DNA from: Pseudomonas persica
GTDB taxonomy: Bacteria; Pseudomonadota; Gammaproteobacteria; Pseudomonadales; Pseudomonadaceae
Direction of reading: 5' to 3'
DNA: 64,000 nt
NCBI RefSeq assembly: GCF_900291015.1
Contig: NZ_OLKL01000040.1
Span: forward strand, 1-64,000
The translations under genes and the position numbers were made by a program. The notes under the pieces are model-generated. The model saw only the letters and a list, made by a program, of their open reading frames with translations. It searched no databases and had not been told where the DNA came from. Shown here one piece after another: positions 45,258-53,342 of the stretch; the first letter of the stretch is position 1; each line of letters starts with the position of its first letter.

Positions 45258-45320
45258 GGCAAATGGACAGGCTGGCAGGAAAAGTGCGTATGCTCCCTGT
45301 TCCGCAGGCACGTGGCAAGC

Positions 45321-46763
45321 CTACAAAAATGCGGCCGCTGGCTCCCGGCACAATTGCTGGGCCAGCAGACCGAGAGTGATCACCGCGCGCTCGGCTTCCT
45401 TGTTCCAAGGTATACCGCAATTAAGGCGGATGCAGTGGTTGAATTGCTCGGTGTTACTGAAGATCAGCCCCGGCGCAATACTGATGCCCTGCTCCAGCGC
45501 GCGCACATGCAGCTCCTGGGTATTGACCCGTCCGGGCAGGCTCACCCACAGGATGAAACCGCCCGTCGGCCGGGTCATCTGGGTACCCTCGGGGAAGTGC
45601 TGCTGCACCGCCAGCTGGTAGGCACTGAGGTTCTTGCGGTACTCCTGGCGGATGTAACGCAGGTGCCGGTCGTAGCCGCCATTCTCCAGGTAGGCCGCCA
45701 CACCCATCTGCGTCACGCTGCAGGCCGAGTGAGTGGTAAAGGTTTGCAGGCGCTGGATTTCGTCGTGATAGCGCCCAGCGACCATCCAGCCTACGCGCAC
45801 ACCAGGGGACAGGGTCTTGGAAAAACTCGAGCAATAGATCACCCGGTCCAGCCGGTCGAATGCCTTCAGCGCCTTGGTCTTGCCCTGCTCGAACATCAGC
45901 TCGCCATAGATGTCATCCTCGACGATCTGGATATCGAAGTCCGACGCCAGGCGCAGCAACTGCTTCTGCCGCTCTTCCGGGACGGTGCCGCCCAGCGGGT
46001 TGCTCAGGCGCGCCGTCAGTACTAGGGCTTTGATCGACCACTGGTTGGCCGCCAGTTGCAAGGCTTCGAGACTGATGCCGGTGGACGGATCGCTGGGGAT
46101 CTCGATCACCTTCAGGCCCAGCAGGTCGGCCAGCTGCAACAGCCCGTAATAGGTGGGCGATTCGGCGGCAATCAAGTCGCCGGGGCGGGTCAGCGCGCGC
46201 AGCGACATCTGCAGCGCATCGACGCAGCCATGAGTCACGATCACTTCACGCGGGTCGACCAGCACGCCAGCATCACGCATGCGAATGGCGATCTGCCGGC
46301 GCAATGGCTCGAAACCGGGGCTGAACATATAGCTGAAGGCGCGCGGGCTATGGAAGCGCGTCACCTTGGCAATCTGCTGGTGCAGGGCACGCACCGGCAG
46401 GTAGTCGACGTGCGGCACCGCGGCGCCGAACGGGAACACGCCATCACGGCGGGCCTCGGTCAATACCTGCTGGATGATACTGGCGCGAGTCACCAGGCCG
46501 GGGCGTTCCACCCGGGCGATGTCCGGGGTCTGCGCGGTCAGGGCCGGGGTCTGGTGCACGTAGTAGCCGGACTGCGGCCGTGCACGGATCAACCCCTGAT
46601 CCTCGAGATTGGCATAGGCCTGCAGCACCGTGGCATGGCTGACATTGAGCTGGGCGCTCATCTTGCGCACGGAGGGTACCCGCTCGCCTGGCTGGTAGAC
46701 ACCGCGACGGATGTCATCGGCCAGTTGCTGGGCGATACGCTGGTACAGCAGCAGGTTGGTCAT
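45321..46763 (-). CDS. MocR-type GntR regulator with aminotransferase domain
   Basis: A 480-aa fusion of an N-terminal GntR winged helix (residues about 1-72; GERVPSVRKMSAQLNVSHATV) and a fold-type I aminotransferase-like domain with the PLP lysine in CSSFSKTLSPGVRVGW. Such proteins are PLP-sensing regulators. The start MTNLLLYQRI is used; 32 upstream residues are not GntR-like. The target is unknown; no adjacent metabolic gene suggests one. Confidence 0.92.
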   Translation of the reverse strand: MTNLLLYQRIAQQLADDIRRGVYQPGERVPSVRKMSAQLNVSHATVLQAYANLEDQGLIRARPQSGYYVHQTPALTAQTPDIARVERPGLVTRASIIQQVLTEARRDGVFPFGAAVPHVDYLPVRALHQQIAKVTRFHSPRAFSYMFSPGFEPLRRQIAIRMRDAGVLVDPREVIVTHGCVDALQMSLRALTRPGDLIAAESPTYYGLLQLADLLGLKVIEIPSDPSTGISLEALQLAANQWSIKALVLTARLSNPLGGTVPEERQKQLLRLASDFDIQIVEDDIYGELMFEQGKTKALKAFDRLDRVIYCSSFSKTLSPGVRVGWMVAGRYHDEIQRLQTFTTHSACSVTQMGVAAYLENGGYDRHLRYIRQEYRKNLSAYQLAVQQHFPEGTQMTRPTGGFILWVSLPGRVNTQELHVRALEQGISIAPGLIFSNTEQFNHCIRLNCGIPWNKEAERAVITLGLLAQQLCREPAAAFL

Positions 46764-46907
46764 GGCGGTAGACTCGTTGTTCTTGTACGTCTCAGTGACG
46801 GTAGAGGATACCGTAACAGTTGCAAAGTGTACTGGGACAGAATGCAACATACTCGACAATACAATAGCGTGACAGCTATCGAAACGATTGAACCGACGAA
46901 AAGCAGG

Positions 46908-46986
46908 GCGGCTTTAGCCGCGAAGAGTCCAACGCGGTGCATGGCACCGGCTGCGCCGGTGTTCGCGGCTAAAGCCGCTCCCACAG
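46908..46986. repeat. Long REP-like inverted element, copy 2
   Basis: Nearly identical to the element at 12021-12107 (GCGGCTTTAGCCGCGAAGA ... CGGCTAAAGCCGCTCCCACA), with the same interior dyad. Followed at 47025-47064 by a half REP (GGCTTGCCGGCGATGGGCC). Confidence 0.87.
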
Positions 46987-47077
46987 AGACCCTGCTAATT
47001 CAATGAGTGAATGTGCAGTTCTATGAGGAGCTGGCTTGCCGGCGATGGGCCGCAAAGCGGCCCCCTCCTCACAAAAC

Positions 47078-47890
47078 TCAGCGTGCTGGCGCGAGCTTGC
47101 CCTTGTCATCGGAGAACACGATCTCGACGCGACGGTTCTGCGCCCTGCCCCGCTCCGAGGCATTGGCCTCGATCGGGTACTGGTCGCCATACCCCTCGAC
47201 CTGCAGGCGCTTCTCGTCGATCCCCAGGTCGACCAGCATGTCGGCCACGGCCTGCGCCCGGTCACGGGACAGCTTCAGGTTGTCCTGCGCCGGGCCGGTG
47301 CTGTCGGTATAACCCTCGATCCGCACCACCCGGCGCGGGTTGAGCTGGAGGAACTGCACCAGCTTGAGCACGGTGCGGCTGGCCGAGTTCTTCAGGTCGG
47401 CGCGACCAGTGTCGAACAGCACGTCACCCAGGGTCATCACCAGACCACGGTCGGTCTGCTCCGAGGCCAGCGCGGCGATCTGCGACTCGATCCACTTGCC
47501 CTGCTGCTGCACACTGGCCAGCTTGGCCTCGCGCAGGGCCAGTTGCAGGCGCTGACGCTCCAGATCGAGCTTGGCCTGGCGTTCCTGGTTCAGCGCCAGC
47601 TTGGCATGCTCGCTGGCAATCTCGCTGTAACGCTGGCTCAGGTAGGCATAATGGCGCACGTCGGCACCGGTGCCGATGTAGCTGGACAGGCGCTCGGCGC
47701 GGGCCAGCGACTCGCCTGCACGAATCACGTCACGCGGCGCGCTGCGCAGCACATTGGAATCATCCTTGACCTTCTGGAAGGCTGCGGTGGCATCATCCAG
47801 CGCCGCACTGCTGCGCTGGCTGGCGCAACCCTGCAGGCCCACCGCCAGCGCCAACACTGCCAGCGCGGCCAATGGCATGCGACGGATCAT
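47078..47890 (-). CDS. OmpA-family lipoprotein with DUF4398 region
   Basis: A 270-aa lipoprotein (lipobox LQGC, Cys about residue 22). The N-terminal half is helical and DUF4398-like; the C-terminal OmpA domain (about 160-265) has the peptidoglycan-binding pattern FDTGRADLKNSA ... IEGYTDSTGPAQDNLKLSRDRA. Likely anchors outer membrane to cell wall. Its ATG overlaps the preceding DUF4398 gene by 4 bases. Confidence 0.92.
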   Translation of the reverse strand: MIRRMPLAALAVLALAVGLQGCASQRSSAALDDATAAFQKVKDDSNVLRSAPRDVIRAGESLARAERLSSYIGTGADVRHYAYLSQRYSEIASEHAKLALNQERQAKLDLERQRLQLALREAKLASVQQQGKWIESQIAALASEQTDRGLVMTLGDVLFDTGRADLKNSASRTVLKLVQFLQLNPRRVVRIEGYTDSTGPAQDNLKLSRDRAQAVADMLVDLGIDEKRLQVEGYGDQYPIEANASERGRAQNRRVEIVFSDDKGKLAPAR

Positions 47891-48240
47891 GGCTGCACCT
47901 CCAGCTGCTTGCGCAGGCGCTTGACCCGCGACTGCAGCAGTTGCAGCTGCTCTTCGCTCTTCTGGTTCAGCACCTGGGCCTCGGCCAGGCGCGCATCCAG
48001 TTCGGCCTGCTCGGCACGCATGCGCGCATCGCGGTAGTCTTCGGTGAGCATGTTGGTCTTGGCTCGGGCCAGCTTGTCTTCGGCCAGCTTGAGCGCTTCG
48101 ACCTGCTCAGTGGCACCGACAGCCCTGGCCTGCTCCAGTGCCTGTTCGGAAATGCGCATCTGCTCGTCAGGGGCCGGATCGCTGGCGCAGCCAGCCAGGC
48201 CGAGCACGGCCAGGGCAAGGATAAGTGGTTGGGTTCTCAC
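47887..48240 (-). CDS. DUF4398 lipoprotein
   Basis: A 117-aa lipoprotein with lipobox LAGC (Cys about residue 18) and a long heptad-like helix (LEQARAVGATEQVEALKLAEDKLARAK by pattern). Its helical part resembles the N-terminal half of the downstream OmpA protein, so the two may pair. Starts nine bases after the binding-protein gene. Confidence 0.88.
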   Translation of the reverse strand: MRTQPLILALAVLGLAGCASDPAPDEQMRISEQALEQARAVGATEQVEALKLAEDKLARAKTNMLTEDYRDARMRAEQAELDARLAEAQVLNQKSEEQLQLLQSRVKRLRKQLEVQP

Positions 48241-48249
48241 GCAATCTTC

Positions 48250-49071
48250 CTAGTGTATGGGGGCGTCCGACGGCACCTGCAGCTGCGCTTTCCAGCGCTC
48301 GACATTACGTTGCAGCACGGCCTCGGACGCACCGGAGATCGGCAATTCTGTCAGTTTTTTCGCTAATTGCCCACGCAACCAGCTGTCATTGCAGGCCGAA
48401 TTGTGCGACAGGGCCAGGTACAGGCCTGGCCGATCCACCGGCAGGCCGCGGGCGATCAGGTCATTGCTCATACCCAGGCTCTGGGCCATGGCCATGCCCG
48501 AGTAGCGGCCAGCGAGCACATAGTCCACCTGGCCGAGCACCAGTTTCTGGAACGCCTGGGTCAGGTTCTGTGCCGGCACCAGCTTCAGCTGGGCCTTGGC
48601 GAACGCGGTAAAGGCCGGGGTCAGCCGCGCGCGCTCGGACAAACTGCCCTGGTACTGGGCCAGGTCCGCCGGGCCTTCGAAGGTCAGTGTGGCGTCGTGG
48701 CGCGTCCACACCAGGTATTCGTTGAGCTGCAGGGGCGGGTGGATGTAGTCCAGCGCGGTCAGTTGCTCCACCTGCATGGGGGTGTCGAGCAGCAAGTCCA
48801 TGCGCCCGCTACGCACTTCTTCCAGCGCCTGGTCACGCCGGCCGGCGCTCAGCACCTCCACCTTCAGACCCAGCTCGCCAGCCACCTGGCGCAGCAGGTC
48901 GACGTTGGCGCCGATCAGGTGTTTCGGGTCCTTTGGGTCTTGCCACGAATAGGGCGGCGCATCGGGGCTGCCGGTTGCCACCAGGCGTTCGCACTTGCCT
49001 GCCGCCATCGCCAGCGGCGACACCAACAACGCCGTGCATGCCAGTACCCTGCCTGCTTTACGCAGCACCAT
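48250..49071 (-). CDS. Periplasmic substrate-binding protein (SBP_bac_3 type)
   Basis: A 273-aa exported protein (signal peptide cleaved after PLAMA) with the family-3 binding-protein pattern APPYSWQDPKDPKHLIGANVDLLRQ. No transporter genes are near; it leads the DUF4398-OmpA pair in one operon, suggesting an envelope-sensing or accessory job rather than uptake. Confidence 0.85.
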   Translation of the reverse strand: MVLRKAGRVLACTALLVSPLAMAAGKCERLVATGSPDAPPYSWQDPKDPKHLIGANVDLLRQVAGELGLKVEVLSAGRRDQALEEVRSGRMDLLLDTPMQVEQLTALDYIHPPLQLNEYLVWTRHDATLTFEGPADLAQYQGSLSERARLTPAFTAFAKAQLKLVPAQNLTQAFQKLVLGQVDYVLAGRYSGMAMAQSLGMSNDLIARGLPVDRPGLYLALSHNSACNDSWLRGQLAKKLTELPISGASEAVLQRNVERWKAQLQVPSDAPIH

Positions 49072-49094
49072 TACTCACTCCTTGTATTGCTTGG

Positions 49095-49194
49095 TCCGGC
49101 CCAATCGCCGGCAAGCCAGCTCCCACAGGTACGGCGCTGCCCTTGAGAACTGTGCTGTACCTGTGGCAGCTGGCTTGCCGGCGATTGGGCCGGA
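49095..49194. repeat. REP inverted pair, second sequence type
   Basis: TCCGGCCCAATCGCCGGCAA and its complement: the AAGCCAGCTCCCACAG type, differing from the more common GGTAAACCC type. Confidence 0.9.
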
Positions 49195-49202
49195 ACAGAC
49201 CA

Positions 49203-49238
49203 CAAAAAAACCCGACCCCCTGTACGAGGGCCGGGTTC
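49203..49238 (-). terminator. Rho-independent terminator of etfBA
   Basis: On minus, AACCCGGCCC pairs imperfectly with GGGGTCGGGTT and is followed by seven Ts, 22 bases after the etfA stop. Confidence 0.9.
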
Positions 49239-49259
49239 TTTATAAGTGAAGCAGGCGGA

Positions 49260-50189
49260 TCAGACCAGCTTTTCCAGCTCCGGAACCGCTTCGAACAGGT
49301 CAGCGACCAGGCCGTAGTCGGCTACCTGGAAGATCGGCGCTTCTTCGTCCTTGTTGATCGCCACGATCACCTTGGAGTCTTTCATGCCGGCCAGGTGCTG
49401 GATCGCACCGGAGATACCGACCGCGATGTACAGCTGTGGCGCGACGATCTTGCCGGTCTGGCCGACCTGCATGTCGTTCGGCACGAAGCCTGCGTCGACC
49501 GCAGCGCGCGAGGCACCGACAGCAGCGCCGAGCTTGTCGGCCAGGCTGTACAGGTGCTTGAAGTTGTCACCGTTGCCCATGCCACGACCGCCGGAAACGA
49601 CGATCTTGGCAGCAGTCAGTTCTGGGCGGTCGGACTTGGCCAGCTCTTCGCCAACGAAGGCCGAGATGCCGGCATTGTGCGCAGCGCCGACGGCTTCGAT
49701 GGCAGCCGAACCACCTTCGGCGGCCACGGCGTCGAAGCCGGTGGTACGCACGGTGATAACCTTGATGGCCGCACTCGATTGCACGGTGGCAATGGCGTTA
49801 CCGGCATAGATCGGGCGCTTGAAGGTGTCGGCGGACTCGACCGAGATGATCTCGGAAATCTGATCCACATCCAGCAGCGCGGCAACGCGCGGCAGGATGT
49901 TCTTGCCGTTGGTGGTGGCCGGGGCCAGCACGTGGCTATAGCCCTTGGCCAGCTCGACGATCAGCGGCGCGACGTTTTCCGGCAGGACATGGGCGTAGGC
50001 AGCGTTATCGGCAACCAGCACCTTGGCTACGCCAGCGATCTTGGCAGCAGACTCGGCAACGCCGCCCACGTTCTGGCCAGCGACCAGCACGTGCACATCA
50101 CCACCGATCTTGGCGGCAGCGGCAACAGTGTTCAGGGTGGCCGGGGCTACGGCACCATTTTCGTATTCAGCGACAACCAGGATAGTCAT
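49260..50189 (-). CDS. etfA: EtfA, electron transfer flavoprotein alpha subunit
   Basis: FAD-binding ETF subunit of 309 aa; the C-terminal FAD signature VSGGRGMG and LYIAVGISGAIQHLAGMKDSK-type segment are present. Takes electrons from acyl-CoA dehydrogenases. Its ATG directly follows the etfB stop (TAAATG). Confidence 0.99.
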   Translation of the reverse strand: MTILVVAEYENGAVAPATLNTVAAAAKIGGDVHVLVAGQNVGGVAESAAKIAGVAKVLVADNAAYAHVLPENVAPLIVELAKGYSHVLAPATTNGKNILPRVAALLDVDQISEIISVESADTFKRPIYAGNAIATVQSSAAIKVITVRTTGFDAVAAEGGSAAIEAVGAAHNAGISAFVGEELAKSDRPELTAAKIVVSGGRGMGNGDNFKHLYSLADKLGAAVGASRAAVDAGFVPNDMQVGQTGKIVAPQLYIAVGISGAIQHLAGMKDSKVIVAINKDEEAPIFQVADYGLVADLFEAVPELEKLV

Positions 50190-50939
50190 TTAGATTACCT
50201 TCGCTTCGTTCTTCAGCTTCTCGACCAGTTCGGCCACCGACTTGACCTTGATGCCAGCGCTGCGGGCAGCCGGGGCTTCAACCTTCAGGGTCTTGTTGGT
50301 GGAGGCGAGGGAAACGCCCAGCGCGTCTGGAGTAACGGTCTCCAGCGGCTTCTTCTTGGCCTTCATGATGTTCGGCAGCGACGCGTAGCGCGGCTCGTTC
50401 AGGCGCAGGTCGGTGGTGACGATGGCCGGCAGGTTCAGGGCAACGGTCTGCAGGCCGCCGTCGATTTCACGGGTAACATTCAGCTTGTCGCCAGCCACTT
50501 CAACCTTGGATGCGAACGTGCCTTGGGCGAAGCCGGTCAGCGCGGCCAGCATCTGACCGGTCTGGTTGTTGTCGCTGTCGATGGCCTGCTTGCCGAGGAT
50601 GACCAGCTGCGGCTGCTCTTTGTCGACAACGGCTTTCAGCGCCTTGGCCACGGCCAGGGAGTTCAGTTCGTCAGCGGCCTCGACCAGGATGGCACGGTCG
50701 GCACCCAGGGCCAGAGCGGTACGCAGCTGCTCCTGAGCAGTGGCCGGGCCGACGGAAACGACGACGATCTCGGTCGCAACGCCCTTTTCCTTCAGGCGTA
50801 CGGCTTCTTCCACGGCGATTTCGCAGAAGGGGTTCATGGACATCTTGACGTTAGCAAGGTCGACGCCGGAGTTGTCCGCTTTGACGCGAACCTTGACGTT
50901 GTAGTCGACCACTCGTTTGACAGCTACAAGAACCTTCAT
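50190..50939 (-). CDS. etfB: EtfB, electron transfer flavoprotein beta subunit
   Basis: AMP-binding ETF subunit of 249 aa beginning MKVLVAVKRVVDYNVKV, with the NPFCEIAVEEAVRLKE family signature. First gene of etfBA, divergent from ETF-QO. Confidence 0.99.
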   Translation of the reverse strand: MKVLVAVKRVVDYNVKVRVKADNSGVDLANVKMSMNPFCEIAVEEAVRLKEKGVATEIVVVSVGPATAQEQLRTALALGADRAILVEAADELNSLAVAKALKAVVDKEQPQLVILGKQAIDSDNNQTGQMLAALTGFAQGTFASKVEVAGDKLNVTREIDGGLQTVALNLPAIVTTDLRLNEPRYASLPNIMKAKKKPLETVTPDALGVSLASTNKTLKVEAPAARSAGIKVKSVAELVEKLKNEAKVI

Positions 50940-51012
50940 GGATTCCTCGTTACTCTCCGGTGAATAGATAGTCGCCTGGGGCAGAGCCCTGCGATGCGCG
51001 TGGGTACAAGGG

Positions 51013-51179
51013 CACCTCTAAAAACGTACCGGGAGGCGGTAACTTCACAGTGACCGAACAGTCTTGTCCGGACTCTTGCGACAAATACTCACGGGTCATT
51101 TTCTGTCGTGGCGTGTAAACTCCACTACAAAACGGCCCAAGGCCGCAAAACCCTGCTCCACACCTGGTCTTTAGAGGTG
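51013..51179. mobile_element. Possible MITE-like element
   Basis: CACCTCTAAAAAC at the left end and, inverted, CACCTCTAAAGAC at the right end bound 167 bp of non-coding DNA. Twelve of 13 terminal bases match. No clean target duplication was seen. Confidence 0.35.
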
Positions 51180-51314
51180 TACCTGCGCCCGGCTGCAAGC
51201 CTACGGCGAACGTAAAACCGCTCGTATCTTGACCGTAACACCTAATCCGGTCAATACGGCAAATCGGTCACCCTCCAGCCGCGTTCCTGTGATTTTACTG
51301 GCCTGCGGCAAATT

Positions 51315-51328
51315 CAAACAAACGTTTG
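51315..51328. promoter_or_regulatory. PsrA-type operator upstream of ETF-QO
   Basis: CAAAC-AAAC-GTTTG fits the PsrA consensus (G/C)AAAC-N2-4-GTTT(G/C). It ends three bases before the -35 box. PsrA is the long-chain-fatty-acid-responsive TetR regulator of beta-oxidation genes in Pseudomonas, as I recall including etf genes. Confidence 0.7.
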
Positions 51329-51330
51329 TA

Positions 51331-51359
51331 TTGGACCCGCCAAGTGGTGTAGATATAAT
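51331..51359 (+). promoter_or_regulatory. Sigma70 promoter of ETF-QO
   Basis: -35 TTGGAC (51331-51336), 17-bp spacer, perfect -10 TATAAT (51354-51359). The leader is about 130 bases. Confidence 0.85.
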
Positions 51360-51495
51360 GCGCGGCCAAGACAAAACGGTGTAGTCCGTCATTTGCCCAG
51401 CTACAGTTCCGCCGCTGCGTAGAACCGCTGCGAATGCCCCGCGCACCCAATAAGACAAAGCAACAGCACGAGCCTTGATGAGTAGGAGAGAACCA

Positions 51496-53160
51496 GTGGA
51501 ACGCGAATACATGGAATTCGACGTGGTCATCGTCGGCGCCGGCCCGGCAGGCCTGTCCGCCGCCTGCCGCCTGAAGCAGAAGGCCGCCGAAGCCGGTAGC
51601 GAAATCAGCGTCTGCGTGGTGGAAAAAGGCTCTGAGGTCGGTGCCCACATCCTCTCCGGCGCGGTGTTCGAACCCCGCGCCCTGAACGAGCTGTTCCCTG
51701 ACTGGAAAGCGCTCGGCGCGCCACTGAACACCGAAGTGAAGCGCGACGACATCTACGTGCTCAAGGATGCCGGCAGCTCGACCAAGGTGCCTGACCTGTT
51801 CGTGCCCAAGACCATGCACAACCAGGGCAACTACATCATTTCACTGGGCAACCTGTGCCGCTGGCTGGCCCAGCAGGCCGAGAACCTGGGCGTGGAAATC
51901 TACCCGGGCTTCGCCGCCCAGGAAGCCCTGTTCGACGACAACGGCGTGGTCCGCGGCATCGTCACCGGCGACCTCGGTGTCGACCGCGAAGGCAACCCGA
52001 AGGACGGCCTGTACACCCCGGGCATGGAACTGCGTGCCAAGTACACCCTGTTCGCCGAAGGCTGCCGCGGCCACATCGGCAAGCAGCTGATCAAGCGCTT
52101 CAACCTCGACAGCGAATCCGACGTCCAGCACTACGGCATCGGCCTCAAGGAAATCTGGGAAATCGACCCGGCCAGGCACGAGCAGGGCCTGGTGGTGCAC
52201 ACCGCTGGCTGGCCGCTGGACGTGATGGCCAAGGACAACACCGGTGGCTCGTTCCTCTATCACCTGGAAAACAACCAGGTGGTGGTCGGCCTGATCGTCG
52301 ACCTGTCCTACGCCAACCCGTACCTGTCGCCGTTCGACGAATTCCAGCGGCTGAAGCACCACCCGGTGATCAGCCAGTACCTCGAAGGCGGCAAGCGCAT
52401 CAGCTACGGTGCCCGCGCCCTGGCCAAGGGTGGCATAAACTCGCTGCCGAAAATGGTCTTCAATGGCGGTGCGCTGATCGGTTGCGACCTGGGCACCATG
52501 AACGTGGCCAAGATCAAAGGCAGCCACACCGCGATGAAGTCCGGCATGCTCGCCGCTGACGCGGTAGCCGATGCCCTGCTCGCCGGCAGCGAAGGCGGTG
52601 ACCAGCTGAACGGCTACGTCAGCGCCTTCAAGGCCAGCTGGCTGTATGAAGAGCTGTTCGCCAGCCGCAACTTCGGCCCGGCCATGCACAAGTTCGGCCC
52701 GCTGCTGGGCGCGGCGTTCAACTATGTGGACCAGAACTGGTTCGGCGGCAAGCTGCCGTTCACCCTGCACGACACCAAGCCGGACTACGCCTGCCTGAAG
52801 CTGGCGGCCGAATCGCAGAAGATCGACTACCCGAAACCGGACGGCAAGCTCAGCTTCGACAAGCTCAGTTCGGTATTCCTCTCCAGCACCAACCATGAAG
52901 AGGAACAACCCTGCCACCTGAAGCTGACCGACCCGAACGTGCCGATCGCCAGCAACCTGCCGCTGTACGACGAGCCGGCCCAACGCTACTGCCCGGCCGG
53001 CGTGTACGAAGTGGTCAGCCAGGAAGACGGCAGCAAGCGCTTCCAGATCAACGCGCAGAACTGCGTACACTGCAAGACCTGCGACATCAAGGACCCGGCC
53101 CAGAACATCACCTGGGTCACCCCTGAAGGCGCCGGCGGGCCGAACTACCCGAACATGTAA
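51496..53160 (+). CDS. Electron transfer flavoprotein-ubiquinone oxidoreductase
   Basis: Membrane-associated FAD/4Fe-4S protein of 554 aa passing electrons from ETF to ubiquinone. FAD motif VVIVGAGPAGLSAA is N-terminal; C-terminal cysteines in YCPAGVYEV and NCVHCKTCDIKDP bind the cluster. I use the GTG (MEREYMEFD) seven bases after AGGAGA. Functional partner of the divergent etfBA. Confidence 0.98.
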   Translation: MEREYMEFDVVIVGAGPAGLSAACRLKQKAAEAGSEISVCVVEKGSEVGAHILSGAVFEPRALNELFPDWKALGAPLNTEVKRDDIYVLKDAGSSTKVPDLFVPKTMHNQGNYIISLGNLCRWLAQQAENLGVEIYPGFAAQEALFDDNGVVRGIVTGDLGVDREGNPKDGLYTPGMELRAKYTLFAEGCRGHIGKQLIKRFNLDSESDVQHYGIGLKEIWEIDPARHEQGLVVHTAGWPLDVMAKDNTGGSFLYHLENNQVVVGLIVDLSYANPYLSPFDEFQRLKHHPVISQYLEGGKRISYGARALAKGGINSLPKMVFNGGALIGCDLGTMNVAKIKGSHTAMKSGMLAADAVADALLAGSEGGDQLNGYVSAFKASWLYEELFASRNFGPAMHKFGPLLGAAFNYVDQNWFGGKLPFTLHDTKPDYACLKLAAESQKIDYPKPDGKLSFDKLSSVFLSSTNHEEEQPCHLKLTDPNVPIASNLPLYDEPAQRYCPAGVYEVVSQEDGSKRFQINAQNCVHCKTCDIKDPAQNITWVTPEGAGGPNYPNM

Positions 53161-53181
53161 GGTCCTGCCCTTGCGCTAACG

Positions 53182-53217
53182 AAAAGCCCCTGGTTCTCAC
53201 GAGCCAGGGGCTTTTTG
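53182..53217 (+). terminator. Rho-independent terminator of ETF-QO
   Basis: AAAAGCCCCTGG pairs with CCAGGGGCTTTTT, 21 bases after the stop. Confidence 0.95.
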
Positions 53218-53224
53218 TTTTACC

Positions 53225-53330
53225 TGTACCGGCCTCATCGCCGGCAAGCCGGCTCCCACTTCGACCGCATCGGCTTCGAGCCCTGCGCTATCCCTGTGGG
53301 AGCTGGTTTGCCGGCGACGAGGCCAGAACA
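53225..53330. repeat. REP inverted pair, second sequence type
   Basis: TGTACCGGCCTCATCGCCGG and its near complement between convergent ETF-QO and the transporter gene. Confidence 0.9.
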
Positions 53331-53342
53331 GACAGCAGAAAA

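Larger units (their letters stand above)
50940..51495. other. Divergent intergenic region etfB / ETF-QO
   Basis: This 556-bp region has no credible gene. It contains a possible short terminal-inverted-repeat element (51013-51179), a PsrA-like operator (51315-51328) and a strong promoter for ETF-QO (51331-51359). The etfB promoter was not identified. Confidence 0.7.

Noticed and set aside
50950..51198. An 82-codon minus-strand frame between etfB and ETF-QO
   Set aside because: No ribosome-binding site, no family, and it spans the possible inverted-repeat element.
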